This document shows positions 26,270 to 34,910 of a stretch of 64,000 nt of DNA, piece by piece; the stretch's first letter is position 1, and the number at the start of each line of letters is the position of its first letter. The notes beneath the pieces were generated by a model. It was not told where the DNA came from and did not search any database. It saw only the letters and a list, made by a program, of their open reading frames with translations. Position numbers and translations under genes: made by a program. Source of the stretch: Streptomyces justiciae (GTDB taxonomy: Bacteria > Actinomycetota > Actinomycetes > Streptomycetales > Streptomycetaceae); NCBI RefSeq assembly GCF_015163075.1, contig NZ_JADDXU010000017.1:62001-126000 (forward strand), written 5' to 3'.

Positions 26270-26341
26270 CTAGCCGGATGTCATTGCCTTCACGAGTCTG
26301 CGGCGAGTCCGTTCCACGGATCGCGGGACTTTACGGGCCGC

Positions 26342-27334
26342 TCAGCGGTGGGAGTGCCCGGTGAGGGCCTTGAGGTTGATGGTTCCGCGCTGCAGCTTCG
26401 CGTCGTGGGGTGCCTTGAACCCGGCGTCGGCGATGTACAGCTGGTTGCCGCTTACGGCGGTGGTGGTGGGGGAGGCGAGGCCGTCATCGGCGGTGAGGGC
26501 GGTCTGGGTGGTTCCGTTCGGGCGTACGACGGTGACCCGGTCGGTCGGGTCGTTCTGCGCAGCGAAGACGATGTCGGAGTGGTTGTTGAGGAAGGCGAAG
26601 TCGTCGAGGTCGGGGATGTCGTCGGCGACGGTGTGGACGCGGCCGGGGGCTCCGTGGGCGGCGACCGGGATCCTGAGCAGGGTGCCCTGGCTGTAGTTGC
26701 TCACCCACACGGCGTCCTTGTGGAAGCGGACGCCGTTGACGCCCAGCGGCAGGGAGCCGTCGGGGTCGGCCGCGAGCGCCGGGCCGCTCTTCCAGATCTT
26801 CGGCTGCCCGTCGGAGGCGGGCACGGCCCACACCGTTCCGTTGTAGCTGTCGGCGGCGTAGAGGGTACGGCCGGCCGCATCGATGGCCAGGCCGTTGGGC
26901 AGGCCGTCGGGCAGGGCGGCCAAACGCTCGGGACGGCCGTGGGCAGGCAGCTTCCAGACGCCGTTACGGGCGGCGTCGTCGGAGTCCACGTTGTAGTAGA
27001 CGGTGCCGTCGCTGCCACGGGTGTTACCGGTGATCTGATCGCCCAGATGCCCGGTGACGAGGGTGGTGCGCTGTCCGGAAGGTGTGATGCGTACCAGCTT
27101 CGGCGGCTTGTTCGCGGGCACACCCAGCATGGACACCGTCAGGGAGCGGTCCGGGTTGACGTTGATGTTCTCGGGCGAGTCGCCCGAGGCGAAGTCGAAT
27201 CCGACCACCGTCTTCACCTGAGTGATGATCGGCTGAAGACCGTCCCCTCCGTTGGTGGCGGACGCGGACGGGGCCGCGACGAGGACAGCCGCCAGAGCGG
27301 AGACTGCCGCGGTGTGAGCGAAGCGAATGCGCAT
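26342..27334 (-). CDS. Secreted beta-propeller (ScyD/SMP-30-like) protein
   Basis: This 330-residue protein has a classic signal peptide: MRIRF, a hydrophobic Ala-rich core, and cleavage after PSASA near residue 27. The mature part holds repeated propeller strands such as GLPNGLAIDAAGRTLYAADS, GVNGVRFHKDAVWVSNYSQG and AVSGNQLYIADAGF. This resembles ScyD/ScyE-type and SMP-30-like proteins. It is probably extracellular. Binding or lactonase activity cannot be stated. A hairpin at 27404-27429 precedes it, so it may have its own promoter. Confidence 0.85.
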   Translation of the reverse strand: MRIRFAHTAAVSALAAVLVAAPSASATNGGDGLQPIITQVKTVVGFDFASGDSPENINVNPDRSLTVSMLGVPANKPPKLVRITPSGQRTTLVTGHLGDQITGNTRGSDGTVYYNVDSDDAARNGVWKLPAHGRPERLAALPDGLPNGLAIDAAGRTLYAADSYNGTVWAVPASDGQPKIWKSGPALAADPDGSLPLGVNGVRFHKDAVWVSNYSQGTLLRIPVAAHGAPGRVHTVADDIPDLDDFAFLNNHSDIVFAAQNDPTDRVTVVRPNGTTQTALTADDGLASPTTTAVSGNQLYIADAGFKAPHDAKLQRGTINLKALTGHSHR

Positions 27335-27403
27335 GGTGCTGCTTTCCGTGGAAGCGGCTGGAGGACGACACAGCGGTGCCCTGAGACTCCATGCCGGGTG
27401 ATA

Positions 27404-27429
27404 CCCCGGCCGGCCGTCGGCGGCCGGGG
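27404..27429. terminator. Hairpin terminator or attenuator
   Basis: CCCCGGCCG (27404-27412) and CGGCCGGGG (27421-27429) form a perfect 9-bp stem with an 8-nt loop. It sits between the upstream aldo-keto reductase gene and the secreted protein gene. Confidence 0.65.
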
Positions 27430-27475
27430 AACTGACTGTGCGTGGGGGATCAGGTGAGTGCGACGCGGTGCGGCA

Positions 27476-28336
27476 TCAGGTGTCGAACCGCACGTCGCCG
27501 AGCCAGACGACCCTTTCCGGGTCGTGGTGATCGAAGATGTCGCTGCGGCCGGTGTCCAGGCCGGCGATGCGGCCCAGCTCGTCGGCGGTGAGCTCGAAGT
27601 CGAAGACGTCGAGGTTCTCGGTCATGCGCTCGGGCCGTACCGACTTCGGGATCACCACGATGTCGCGCTGGACGAGCCAGCGAAGGGCGATTTGGGCGAC
27701 GGTCTTGTCGTGTGCGCGGGCGATGTCGACGAGCACAGGGTTGTCGAAGAAGCCCTGGCCGCCTTCCGCGAGCGGTCCCCAGGACTCATGCTGGACACCG
27801 TACTTGTGCATCAGGTCCTGGTCGGCACTGCGCTGGAAGAAGACGTGCGTCTCGATCTGATTGACCGCGGGGACGATCTCGTTGTGTGTGATGAGGTCGG
27901 CGAGCCGGTCGGGGTAGAAGTTGCTGACTCCGATCGCCCGGACGCGGCCGTCCCGGTTGAGAGCCTCCATGGCCCGCCATGATCCGTAGTAGTCACCGAA
28001 GGGCTGGTGGATCAGGTACAGGTCGAGGTAGTCGAGGCCCAGGCGGTCGAGCGAGCGGTCGAAGGCACGCTTGGCGCTCTCCTCGCCGTAGTCCTGAACC
28101 CACAACTTCGTGGTGACGAACAGTTCGTCGCGGGGAATGCCGCTGGCGGCGATCGCACGGCCCACGGCGTGCTCGTTCTCGTAGCCGGCGGCGGTGTCGA
28201 TGAGGCGGTAGCCGGCTTCGAGCGCGGCCTCGACCGCCTGCTGGGTCTGCTCCTCGGGGATCTGGAAGACGCCGAAGCCGAGGATCGGCATGTGCACGCC
28301 GTTGTTGAGGGCAACCTGCGGCACCTTGATCGTCAT
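27476..28336 (-). CDS. Aldo-keto reductase (AKR5-type)
   Basis: The protein has 286 residues from the ATG at 28336. It has QVALNNGVHMPILGFGVFQI, DTAAGYENE with the catalytic Asp and Tyr, FVTTKLWVQDYG with the Lys, LYLIHQPFGDYYGSW with the His, and IPKSVRPERMTEN for NADP. It is similar to the enzyme at 677-1504 but carries an insertion-like YGSWRAME region. It probably reduces small aldehydes or dicarbonyls. Confidence 0.92.
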   Translation of the reverse strand: MTIKVPQVALNNGVHMPILGFGVFQIPEEQTQQAVEAALEAGYRLIDTAAGYENEHAVGRAIAASGIPRDELFVTTKLWVQDYGEESAKRAFDRSLDRLGLDYLDLYLIHQPFGDYYGSWRAMEALNRDGRVRAIGVSNFYPDRLADLITHNEIVPAVNQIETHVFFQRSADQDLMHKYGVQHESWGPLAEGGQGFFDNPVLVDIARAHDKTVAQIALRWLVQRDIVVIPKSVRPERMTENLDVFDFELTADELGRIAGLDTGRSDIFDHHDPERVVWLGDVRFDT

Positions 28337-28443
28337 GGGTGAAGCCTCCGCTTTCTGACGGTGGGGGGATGTCGGCCGGGCAGCAGCCGGTGGGGCAGCG
28401 AAGCTGCTGCCGACCTGGGCCCAGACGGCAGGCCGTTCGGCCT

Positions 28444-29223
28444 CTACCAGGTCTGGCGTTCCAGCCAGGTGTGGATGCGCTGGGCCGTCTCGCGCCAGCC
28501 GGGTTCGAGGAGCACGTTGTGGGTGCGGCCGGGAAGGAAGAGGTAGTCGGAGCCGAAGTAGGCGGCGCTGCGGCGGATCGCTTCGGCGGGGACGACGACG
28601 TCGTTTTCTGCCGCGATGACCAGGGACGGGCCGCCGATGCGCGTGCGGTCCACGCTGAAGGAGGTGGAGATGGTCTCCTGGATGGCGAGGGCCGATTCCC
28701 TGGACAGCAGGGCGTAGTAGCGGCGGGCGTCCTCTTCCGAGCACCCCGCGAGCACACGAGGCCACTCCTCCTCGAACGAGCCGATGCCGACCGGCTTCGA
28801 CAGATCGAGCTCCCGCTCCGGGTGGAGACCGACTTCGGCGCAGATGGCGGGCGTGATGTGCACCTCGGCGACGACTGGGTGCTTCTCGGCGTACTTCTGT
28901 CCGACGAGTGCGCCCATGCTGTGGGTCACCAGGATGGGCACCTGTCCGATGTGGTCGACCACGATCTCCAGCTCTTCCACGGTCTCGGCCATGGAGCGGG
29001 CCGCGAACTGCTCATCCGGCAGCTCATGGGAGCGGTGGTGGTTGTACCAGCTGAAGGCGTAGCAGTCCCGGCCGGTCGCGGCGAAGAAGGGGAGGTAGTT
29101 CTCCCACACCCAGCTGCCCTGGCCGCCGCCGTGCACGAAGACGATGGGCGCGGCCGAGGGGCTGCTTTCGGAGAGGGCGTATTCGATGAACACGCCCTTG
29201 ACGGTCGTGTGTTCAATCTTCAC
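28444..29223 (-). CDS. Alpha/beta hydrolase
   Basis: The protein has 259 residues. VFVHGGGQGSWVWENYLPFFA is the oxyanion region, THSMGALVG is the nucleophile elbow with Ser, ENDVVVPAEA gives the acid and GRTHNVLLEPGW the His. It lies 47 bp downstream of an aldo-keto reductase and 107 bp upstream of another. Esterase or lactonase activity is plausible. No signal peptide is present. Confidence 0.9.
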   Translation of the reverse strand: MKIEHTTVKGVFIEYALSESSPSAAPIVFVHGGGQGSWVWENYLPFFAATGRDCYAFSWYNHHRSHELPDEQFAARSMAETVEELEIVVDHIGQVPILVTHSMGALVGQKYAEKHPVVAEVHITPAICAEVGLHPERELDLSKPVGIGSFEEEWPRVLAGCSEEDARRYYALLSRESALAIQETISTSFSVDRTRIGGPSLVIAAENDVVVPAEAIRRSAAYFGSDYLFLPGRTHNVLLEPGWRETAQRIHTWLERQTW

Positions 29224-29269
29224 AGTGATGCCTTTTCGATGTCGATGGGAGTGGGCTGGGTAGGGGTGG

Positions 29270-30238
29270 TCAGTTGCCCCGGCCGCCGTGTGGGGCGGGC
29301 AGGGCGTTGAGTGCGGCGAGGTCGGCCTCGCTGAGCCGGATGTCGGCGGCGCCGGCGTTGTCCAGCAGGTACTTCGGGGTCTTGGTGCCCGGGACCGGGA
29401 TGACGTACCGGCCCTGGGCCAGGACCCAGGCGAGGGCGACCTGGGCCGGGGAGGCGTCGATGCGCTCGGCGATCTCGCGCACCCGGCCGACGAGGGCGAG
29501 GTTCTGCTGGAGCGCGTCCTGCTGGAAGCGCGGCATCCGGCGGCGGACGTCCTCCTGGGGCAGGTCGTCCACCGAGGCGAAGCGGCCGGTGAGGAAGCCC
29601 CTGCCCAGGGGGGAGTAAGGAAGGAAGGCGATGTTCTGTTCCTGGCAGTAGGGCAGCACGTCCTGCATCCAGTCCCTCGTCCACAGCGACAGCTCGCACT
29701 GCACTGTGGCGATCGGATGCACCGTCTGGGCGCGTTTGATCTGTTCGACGTCCACCTCGGACAGGCCGATCGCGCGGGCCTTGCCGGCGGCGACCGTCTC
29801 GGCCAGGGCGCCGACGCTCTCCTCGATCGGCACCTGGGGGTCGACCCGGTGAAGCTGGTAGAGGTTGACGTGGTCGGTGCCCAGGCGTTGCAGGCTCTCG
29901 TCGATGGAGCGGCGGATGTGCTCCGGGCGGCCGTTCTCGGCGCGGACCGGGTTGCCTGCTTCGTCGCGGGACAGGGCGCCGACCTTTGTGGCCAAGACCG
30001 CCCGGTCGCGGTGGCCGCCTGACAGGGCCCGGCCGACGAGTTCCTCGTTGGTGAAGGGTCCGTACACGTCCGCGGTGTCGATCAGGGTCATGCCCAGATC
30101 CAGCGCCTGGCGGATCACCGAGACGTACGTGTTCTCGTCGCGGGCGGCGGCCATGTCGTAGGCATAGCTCATGCCCATGCATCCCAGGCCGATCACGCCC
30201 ACCTCGGGACCGCCGGGGCCCAGTGTCGTCGTACGCAT
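29270..30238 (-). CDS. Aldo-keto reductase (AKR13/IolS-like)
   Basis: The protein has 322 residues starting MRTTTLGPGGPEVGVIGLGCMGMSYAY, the AKR13 entry motif. The catalytic Asp and Tyr are in LIDTADVYGPFTNEELVG, the Lys in VLATKVGAL and the His in NLYQLHRVDPQVPIEE. IPVPGTKTPKYLLDN is the cofactor loop. The ATG at 30238 is preceded by GAAAGGAAG. A GGGGT-N10-ACCCC element lies 231 bp upstream (30469-30490), and the same element precedes the MFS and XRE genes. Confidence 0.93.
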   Translation of the reverse strand: MRTTTLGPGGPEVGVIGLGCMGMSYAYDMAAARDENTYVSVIRQALDLGMTLIDTADVYGPFTNEELVGRALSGGHRDRAVLATKVGALSRDEAGNPVRAENGRPEHIRRSIDESLQRLGTDHVNLYQLHRVDPQVPIEESVGALAETVAAGKARAIGLSEVDVEQIKRAQTVHPIATVQCELSLWTRDWMQDVLPYCQEQNIAFLPYSPLGRGFLTGRFASVDDLPQEDVRRRMPRFQQDALQQNLALVGRVREIAERIDASPAQVALAWVLAQGRYVIPVPGTKTPKYLLDNAGAADIRLSEADLAALNALPAPHGGRGN

Positions 30239-30468
30239 GCGCTTCCTTTCATCTCTCGGAACCAAGGTGTCGGATGCCGGGCGGGAAGGACCGGCCTTCC
30301 CGTGTGGTGTCAACTCCGCGCTCATTCCGCCGCGTGCCGCGGGACGGCCGGCAGGGCGGAGGTAGCAGGGCCCGGGCGGCAACGGCAGACGAGGTGCGGG
30401 CGGAGTTGTTCAGAGCCGCCGATATCCACGAAATCAGCTCCCGCGTCCCGCTGACAGGCACGCTCTTT

Positions 30469-30490
30469 GGGGGTAACGGCAGTGACCCCC
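30469..30490. promoter_or_regulatory. GGGGT-N10-ACCCC element, copy 1
   Basis: GGGGGT-AACGGCAGTG-ACCCCC forms a perfect 6-bp dyad. Flanking sequence (CACGCT before, TCxxGCC after) is shared with copy 2 at 32074. It lies upstream of the aldo-keto reductase at 30238 and is a likely site of the XRE regulator at 32257. The rest of 30239-30667 shows nothing coding that I can support. Confidence 0.6.
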
Positions 30491-30667
30491 TCGCGCCGGA
30501 GCCGCGCGGCGTACCGGGGAGCTAATGCAGGCAGGCGCATCCTGCCGACGGACAGTCCGGGCCGGCCGAGCAGACGGACTTCCACGGTCGTCTCCAGCAG
30601 TCGCGTACGTGAAGTCGGGGTGGGAGTGTCGGACGCGTGCGGGAGGGGCCGACATTCCCTGGAAGGG

Positions 30668-31921
30668 TTAGCTCCGCGCTGCCTCCGCCTTGCGCTGGGA
30701 GGCGGCCAGCAGGCCGAGGGGCAGCAGGGCCACCAGGGCGAAGGCGAAGCCGGTCAGGGACGGGCCCTTTAGATCCAGGCTGGAATTCAGGGCGACGCCA
30801 CCGAGCCAGGAGCCCGTGGCGATACCGATCTGGAAGGCCGAGGTGGCCATGGCTACCGGCAGGGACCGGCCCTGTCCGGCGATCTTGACGACCTGACCGA
30901 CCACGATCGGGTTGCCGGCGAAGCCGGCGGCGCCGAGCAGCATGATCAGGATGACGGCCACGACGCTGTTGGTCGCCCACAGGGTGATCGCGCCCAGGGC
31001 TGCGGTGGTCAGGGCGGCCGTCGGGATGAGCGTGCCGTAGGGCCGCCGGTCGCCGAGGCGGCCGCCGACGGTGGTGCCGGACAGGGCGCCGATGCCGAAG
31101 CCGAGCATTGCCAGCGGTACCGCCGAGCTCGCCAGGTGGGCACGGTCGGTCAGCAGGGGGGCGACGTAGCTGTAGGCGCCCATGATGCCGGCCTGGAGCA
31201 GGGCGATGGACAGGTAGACCAGCCACAGCCGGGGCTGCTTGAGCGCGGCCACCTCGGCGCGCACGGAGCTGTCGGCGCGGGTGGTGTCGGCCGGGATACG
31301 GCGGGCGATCACGGCCGCGGCGGCCACAGAGAGTGCGGCGAGCACCCAGTAGGGGGTCTGCCAGCCGCCTAGCTGGCCGGCTGCCGTACCGAGCGGGACG
31401 CCGATGATGTTGGCGAGGGTGATGCCACCGACCATCACACCTGTGGCGCGGGTGCTGGCGGCGGGGCCGGCTGCGGCGGTGGCGATCACGGCACCCACGG
31501 CCCAGAAGGTGCCGTGGCCCAGCGCGGCGGCGAGCCGACCGACGATCGCCAGGGTCAGGTTGGGGCTGAGTGCGCTGAGGACGTGCCCGGCGGCGAAGAC
31601 CAGCAGTGCGGCGATCAGGGCCGAGCGGCGCGGCAGACGCTGGGTCGCGATCGCCATTAGGGGGGCGCCGATCGTCATGCCGATGGCGAAGACAGTGATC
31701 AGCATTCCGGCGCTGGAGACGCTGACGTTCAGGGCGTCGGAGATCTGCGGCAGCAGGCCGGAGACGACGAACTCGCTGGTGCCCATGATGAAGGTGATGC
31801 TGCCCATCAGCCACACCACCGGCGGCAGCTTGACCTTCCCGGCAGGCACGGGCGTGCCGTCGTCGGCGGTGAGCGGTGCGGTGGCCGAGGTATCCGGCTT
31901 CGTGGACGAGGGGGAACTCAC
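30668..31921 (-). CDS. MFS transporter (DHA1/AraJ-type efflux)
   Basis: The protein has 417 residues with 12 predicted helices. VWLMGSITFIMGTSEFVVSGLLPQI starts the first helix, and GAPLMAIATQRLPRRSALI carries the motif-A-like loop. NIIGVPLGTAAGQLGGWQTPYW corresponds to motif C of drug/H+ antiporters. AraJ/YdhP-type exporters remove sugars, drugs or metabolites. It shares an upstream element (32074-32094) with the neighbouring aldo-keto reductase and XRE genes. Confidence 0.93.
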   Translation of the reverse strand: MSSPSSTKPDTSATAPLTADDGTPVPAGKVKLPPVVWLMGSITFIMGTSEFVVSGLLPQISDALNVSVSSAGMLITVFAIGMTIGAPLMAIATQRLPRRSALIAALLVFAAGHVLSALSPNLTLAIVGRLAAALGHGTFWAVGAVIATAAAGPAASTRATGVMVGGITLANIIGVPLGTAAGQLGGWQTPYWVLAALSVAAAAVIARRIPADTTRADSSVRAEVAALKQPRLWLVYLSIALLQAGIMGAYSYVAPLLTDRAHLASSAVPLAMLGFGIGALSGTTVGGRLGDRRPYGTLIPTAALTTAALGAITLWATNSVVAVILIMLLGAAGFAGNPIVVGQVVKIAGQGRSLPVAMATSAFQIGIATGSWLGGVALNSSLDLKGPSLTGFAFALVALLPLGLLAASQRKAEAARS

Positions 31922-32073
31922 TGACGATCCTTTCTAGAGGTGGCGCGGGGCCCCGGTCACCGAAGGCGGGCCGGCAAGCGTCATACGCGCCGAGGGGGGG
32001 CGGGCGGGCCCCTTCAGGCCCGCCGCAATCCACGAAACCAGCTGGTGAGCAGCTCGGGGAGTCACGCTTGTGA

Positions 32074-32094
32074 GGGGTAACAGCAGTGCCCCCC
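32074..32094. promoter_or_regulatory. GGGGT-N10-CCCCC element, copy 2
   Basis: GGGGT-AACAGCAGTG-CCCCCC lies 152 bp upstream of the MFS start. GAGGGG/CCCCTC arms extend the dyad to 32072-32096. The spacer differs from copy 1 by one base. The remaining 31922-32256 intergenic sequence holds no supportable gene. Confidence 0.6.
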
Positions 32095-32256
32095 TCATGC
32101 CGTGCGCCCGAGCACGGGGAGCGAAGGTGATCACTGTCGGCTTCTTCGTGGAAGCGTACGGTGACGCCGGTGGGCAGACCGGAACCGGCGTGATCTGCCC
32201 GCAGGGCGGGAAACCCGCGGGTGCAGGCCCTGACACGGGACGGACGGCGCTTGGCG

Positions 32257-33129
32257 TCAGCCTTCGGTGTCGGCCGGTGTTTCAGCTTGGTCCGGCGTGG
32301 CGGCCCAGCTGGCCAGGAGTTTCAGAGCATCGGCGGCCGGGGTGCCGGGATCGGCGCTGTAGACGGTGATGGACAGCCCCTCGTCACCGGGCAGGTCCAG
32401 GCTCTCGTGGACCAGTTCCATCTCGCCCACCGCCGGATGATGGAACCGCTTGACGCCCTCGGTGAAGACGTGCACGTCGTGCGCGCCCCACATGGTGCGG
32501 AAGGCGTCGCTGCGTGTGGACAGCTCACCAATCAGGTTCGACAGTTCTCTGTCGTAGGGGTTCTTGGCGACCTCGACCCGCAGCACACCGACCCCGTCAC
32601 GGGCCACGCGCTCCCAGTCCGGGTAGACGCGGGTGGCGCGGGGGTCGAGGAAGACGAACCGGCAGGTGTTCGGCGGCTCCATCTCGAACAGCTGGTAGTG
32701 CAGGGCACGGCCGAGTGGATTGGCCGCGAGAATGTCCATGCGGTTGTTGCGCAGATACGCGGGCTGGTCATGCAGGCCCTCGAGGATGCGCAGCACGCTC
32801 GGCCGCACGACGGTCTTCTTCGGACGCCGCCGCACCCGAGCCGGGCTGGTGTTCGCTGCACGGGCCAGCGCGTAGAGATGATCGCGCTCGGTGTCACCCA
32901 GTCGAAGGGCCTGGGCGACTGCGTCCAGGACACTGTCGGAGACCCCGCTGAGATCGCCACGCTCCATGCGCGTGTAGTACTCCACACTCACTCCGGCGAG
33001 CATCGCCACCTCGCCACGACGCAGGCCGGGCACCCGGCGCTGCCCGTACACCGGCATTCCCGCCCGCTCCGGAGTGATCTTGTCACGGCGGGACTTGAGA
33101 AATGCGCTTACTTCAGCCCGATTGTCCAT
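32257..33129 (-). CDS. XRE-family regulator with MmyB-like ligand domain
   Basis: The protein has 290 residues. The N-terminal HTH (LRRGEVAMLAGVSVEYYTRMERGDLSGVSDSVLDAVAQALRLGD, about 36-80) is the XRE type. A MmyB/MLTR ligand-binding domain follows (AYLRNNRMDILAANPLGRAL, RFVFLDPRATRVYPDWERVA, LSTRSDAFRTMWGAHDVH). Such regulators usually control adjacent SDR, AKR or MFS genes. Its own promoter carries copy 3 of the shared dyad, which implies autoregulation. Confidence 0.93.
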   Translation of the reverse strand: MDNRAEVSAFLKSRRDKITPERAGMPVYGQRRVPGLRRGEVAMLAGVSVEYYTRMERGDLSGVSDSVLDAVAQALRLGDTERDHLYALARAANTSPARVRRRPKKTVVRPSVLRILEGLHDQPAYLRNNRMDILAANPLGRALHYQLFEMEPPNTCRFVFLDPRATRVYPDWERVARDGVGVLRVEVAKNPYDRELSNLIGELSTRSDAFRTMWGAHDVHVFTEGVKRFHHPAVGEMELVHESLDLPGDEGLSITVYSADPGTPAADALKLLASWAATPDQAETPADTEG

Positions 33130-33160
33130 ACAGCCAGCCTAGGGAGCCGGTGCCGCCGCT

Positions 33161-33181
33161 GGGGGTCCCTGTCTTTACCCC
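33161..33181. promoter_or_regulatory. GGGGT-N10-ACCCC element, copy 3
   Basis: GGGGGT-CCCTGTCTTT-ACCCC lies 32 bp upstream of the XRE start codon. On the minus strand it reads GTGAGGGGTAAAGACAGGG, matching copy 2 in the part before and through GGGGTAA. Its promoter-proximal position fits a repressor site. Confidence 0.6.
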
Positions 33182-33253
33182 TCACAGCACTGACTCCCAC
33201 GGCAGATCCTGGCAGATGTGCTTGTTAACTGCGCTGGTCCGGTCGTGTCATTT

Positions 33254-33271
33254 GAGCGGAGCGCTCCGCTC
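33254..33271. promoter_or_regulatory. 18-bp perfect palindrome, TetR operator
   Basis: GAGCGGAGCGCTCCGCTC is a perfect palindrome 47 bp upstream of the SDR start and downstream of TTGTGT-like promoter sequence. The TetR gene at 34093 follows the SDR in the same direction, so it is the likely binder. Confidence 0.7.
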
Positions 33272-33318
33272 CGATAGGTTGGTGCAGGAGACACCGTCGC
33301 GCCGACCCGGAGGACACA

Positions 33319-34077
33319 TTGAAGACGACAAGCATGCCGAGGGCCCTGGTGACCGGTGGCAGCCGGGGAATCGGGGCGGCCACCTCGCGTGCGCTGGCCG
33401 CCCGGGGCTACCGCGTGGCCGTCAACTACTTCTCGAACCGCGAGGCCGCCGACCAGGTGGTCAAGCGGATTGAGGCCGACGGCGGCGAAGCCTTCGCCAT
33501 ACACGCCGACGTGCACGACCCCCGCCAGGCGGCCGAACTGCTGGACCGCTCTGCGGGCGACGAGCGCCTGGACATCCTGGTGTGCAACGCCGGTGCCCGC
33601 TTCACTCCGACCCCGCTCTCCGGCCTGTCCTGGGACGACTTCCACACCAAGGTGACGAACGAACTCGCGTCCGCCTACACCCTCACCCAGCGGGCGCTGG
33701 CCATTATGGGGGCCCAGGGCGGGGGCCGGATCGTGTATGTCTCCAGCGCGGTGGCCGACGGCCCGCCCATGGTGGGCATGGCCGCACACGGTACCGCCAA
33801 GGCCGCGTTGAACACCTTCGCCCGGTTCGTCGCCTACGAGGCCGGCCCGCTCGGCATCAACGTCAACGTCGTGGCGCCCGGCTATGTGCGCACCGAGGCC
33901 AGCGCCCGGCTGCCGGTGGAGTTCCAGCGGCGGCTGGCCGACCACACCCCGCTCGGACGGGTCGCGGAACCGGAGGATGTGGCCGGGGCGATCGCGATGC
34001 TCGTGGGGGCGGAGGCCGGTTTCGTCACCGGGTCGGTCGTCACCGTCGACGGCGGGCACGGCGTGGGCCGCCGCTGA
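33319..34077 (+). CDS. SDR-family oxidoreductase with His replacing the catalytic Tyr
   Basis: This 252-residue FabG-like protein has ALVTGGSRGIGAATSRALAARG (NADP loop), VCNAG, VYVSSAVADG and a normal C-terminal VTVDGGHG. The YxxxK active-site motif reads HGTAK at residues 157-161 (codon CAC at 33787-33789), so the catalytic Tyr is a His. I take the TTG at 33319 as start because GGAGG (33309-33313) sits 5 nt before it; ATG 33334 is the alternative. The TetR gene lies 15 bp downstream, so it is a co-transcribed, TetR-controlled gene. Catalysis is doubtful. Confidence 0.88.
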   Translation: MKTTSMPRALVTGGSRGIGAATSRALAARGYRVAVNYFSNREAADQVVKRIEADGGEAFAIHADVHDPRQAAELLDRSAGDERLDILVCNAGARFTPTPLSGLSWDDFHTKVTNELASAYTLTQRALAIMGAQGGGRIVYVSSAVADGPPMVGMAAHGTAKAALNTFARFVAYEAGPLGINVNVVAPGYVRTEASARLPVEFQRRLADHTPLGRVAEPEDVAGAIAMLVGAEAGFVTGSVVTVDGGHGVGRR

Positions 34078-34092
34078 GGGAGAATCCGTGCC

Positions 34093-34758
34093 ATGGGTGA
34101 CACGTACGAGGGCAGACCGCGAGGCCGCAGGCGGGAGGCGGACCGTAACGACGCCCGCCTCTTCCAGGCGGCGCGCGAGGTCTTCGCCGAGCGTGGCTGG
34201 GACGCTCCCGTCTCCGAGATCGCCCGCCGCGCCGGCATCGGCATGGGCAGCCTCTACCGCCGCTACCCCAGCAAGGAGTTGCTGGCCCAGCGCATGCGGA
34301 TCGTGGCCATGGAGCAGCTCGTCACCCAGGCACGCACCGCTCTCGCCGAGGCGCCCGACCCCTGGTCCGCCTTCGCACGCTTCTTGCGGGACGTACTGAC
34401 CGCCCAGCAGCCGGGCGGTCCACTCCTGCCTCTCGTCGGTGGACGACTCCCGGCCACGGACGACATCGTCGACGCGGCCGACCGGCTCCGGGCCGCCCTG
34501 GACGACCTGGTGGGCGGCGCGCAGCGGGCCGGGGTGCTGCGCAGCGACTTCACCTCCGCCGACATCCCCTTGCTGCTCGAACACCTCACCGCGCGTGTCC
34601 CGGTCGCCGGTGAGCGTGCCACCGCGCTGCATCTGCGCTACCTCGACCTGGTCCTCGCCGGACTGCGCACCTCGCCGGTCGGCGAACCCGGCGCCCTGAC
34701 GGGCCCGGCACCGCACTGGGTGGAACTCGGGGAGCTGTGGAACGCACCTCCGGAGTGA
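34093..34758 (+). CDS. TetR-family transcriptional regulator
   Basis: The protein has 221 residues. ARLFQAAREVFAERGWDAPVSEIARRAGIGMGSLYRRYPSKELLAQRM is the TetR HTH (about 21-68). It is 15 bp behind the SDR gene and probably autoregulates through the palindrome at 33254-33271. The C-terminal ligand domain shows no distinguishing motif. Confidence 0.93.
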   Translation: MGDTYEGRPRGRRREADRNDARLFQAAREVFAERGWDAPVSEIARRAGIGMGSLYRRYPSKELLAQRMRIVAMEQLVTQARTALAEAPDPWSAFARFLRDVLTAQQPGGPLLPLVGGRLPATDDIVDAADRLRAALDDLVGGAQRAGVLRSDFTSADIPLLLEHLTARVPVAGERATALHLRYLDLVLAGLRTSPVGEPGALTGPAPHWVELGELWNAPPE

Positions 34759-34794
34759 TCCCCGGGGTGTGAACTCCCGTGACGACCGAAGTTT

Positions 34795-34817
34795 CGCCCG
34801 GGACTCGCGTCCGGGCG
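34795..34817. terminator. Hairpin terminator
   Basis: CGCCCGG (34795-34801) and CCGGGCG (34811-34817) form a 7-bp GC stem with a 9-nt loop between the convergent TetR and aldolase-type genes. Confidence 0.6.
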
Positions 34818-34910
34818 ACGCGACCGGCAGGTCATGCACGCAGCCCGAGGAGGCTGGCAGACGCGTCCCGTCGAGAGCTCGGTGGGGACGGTTGGCCGCG
34901 GGGTACTGGG

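Noticed and set aside
30530..30590. N-terminus of a SARP regulator (MEVRLLGRPGL on the minus strand)
   Set aside because: Only about 20 residues resemble SARP starts and the frame loses similarity at once; too little to call even a remnant.
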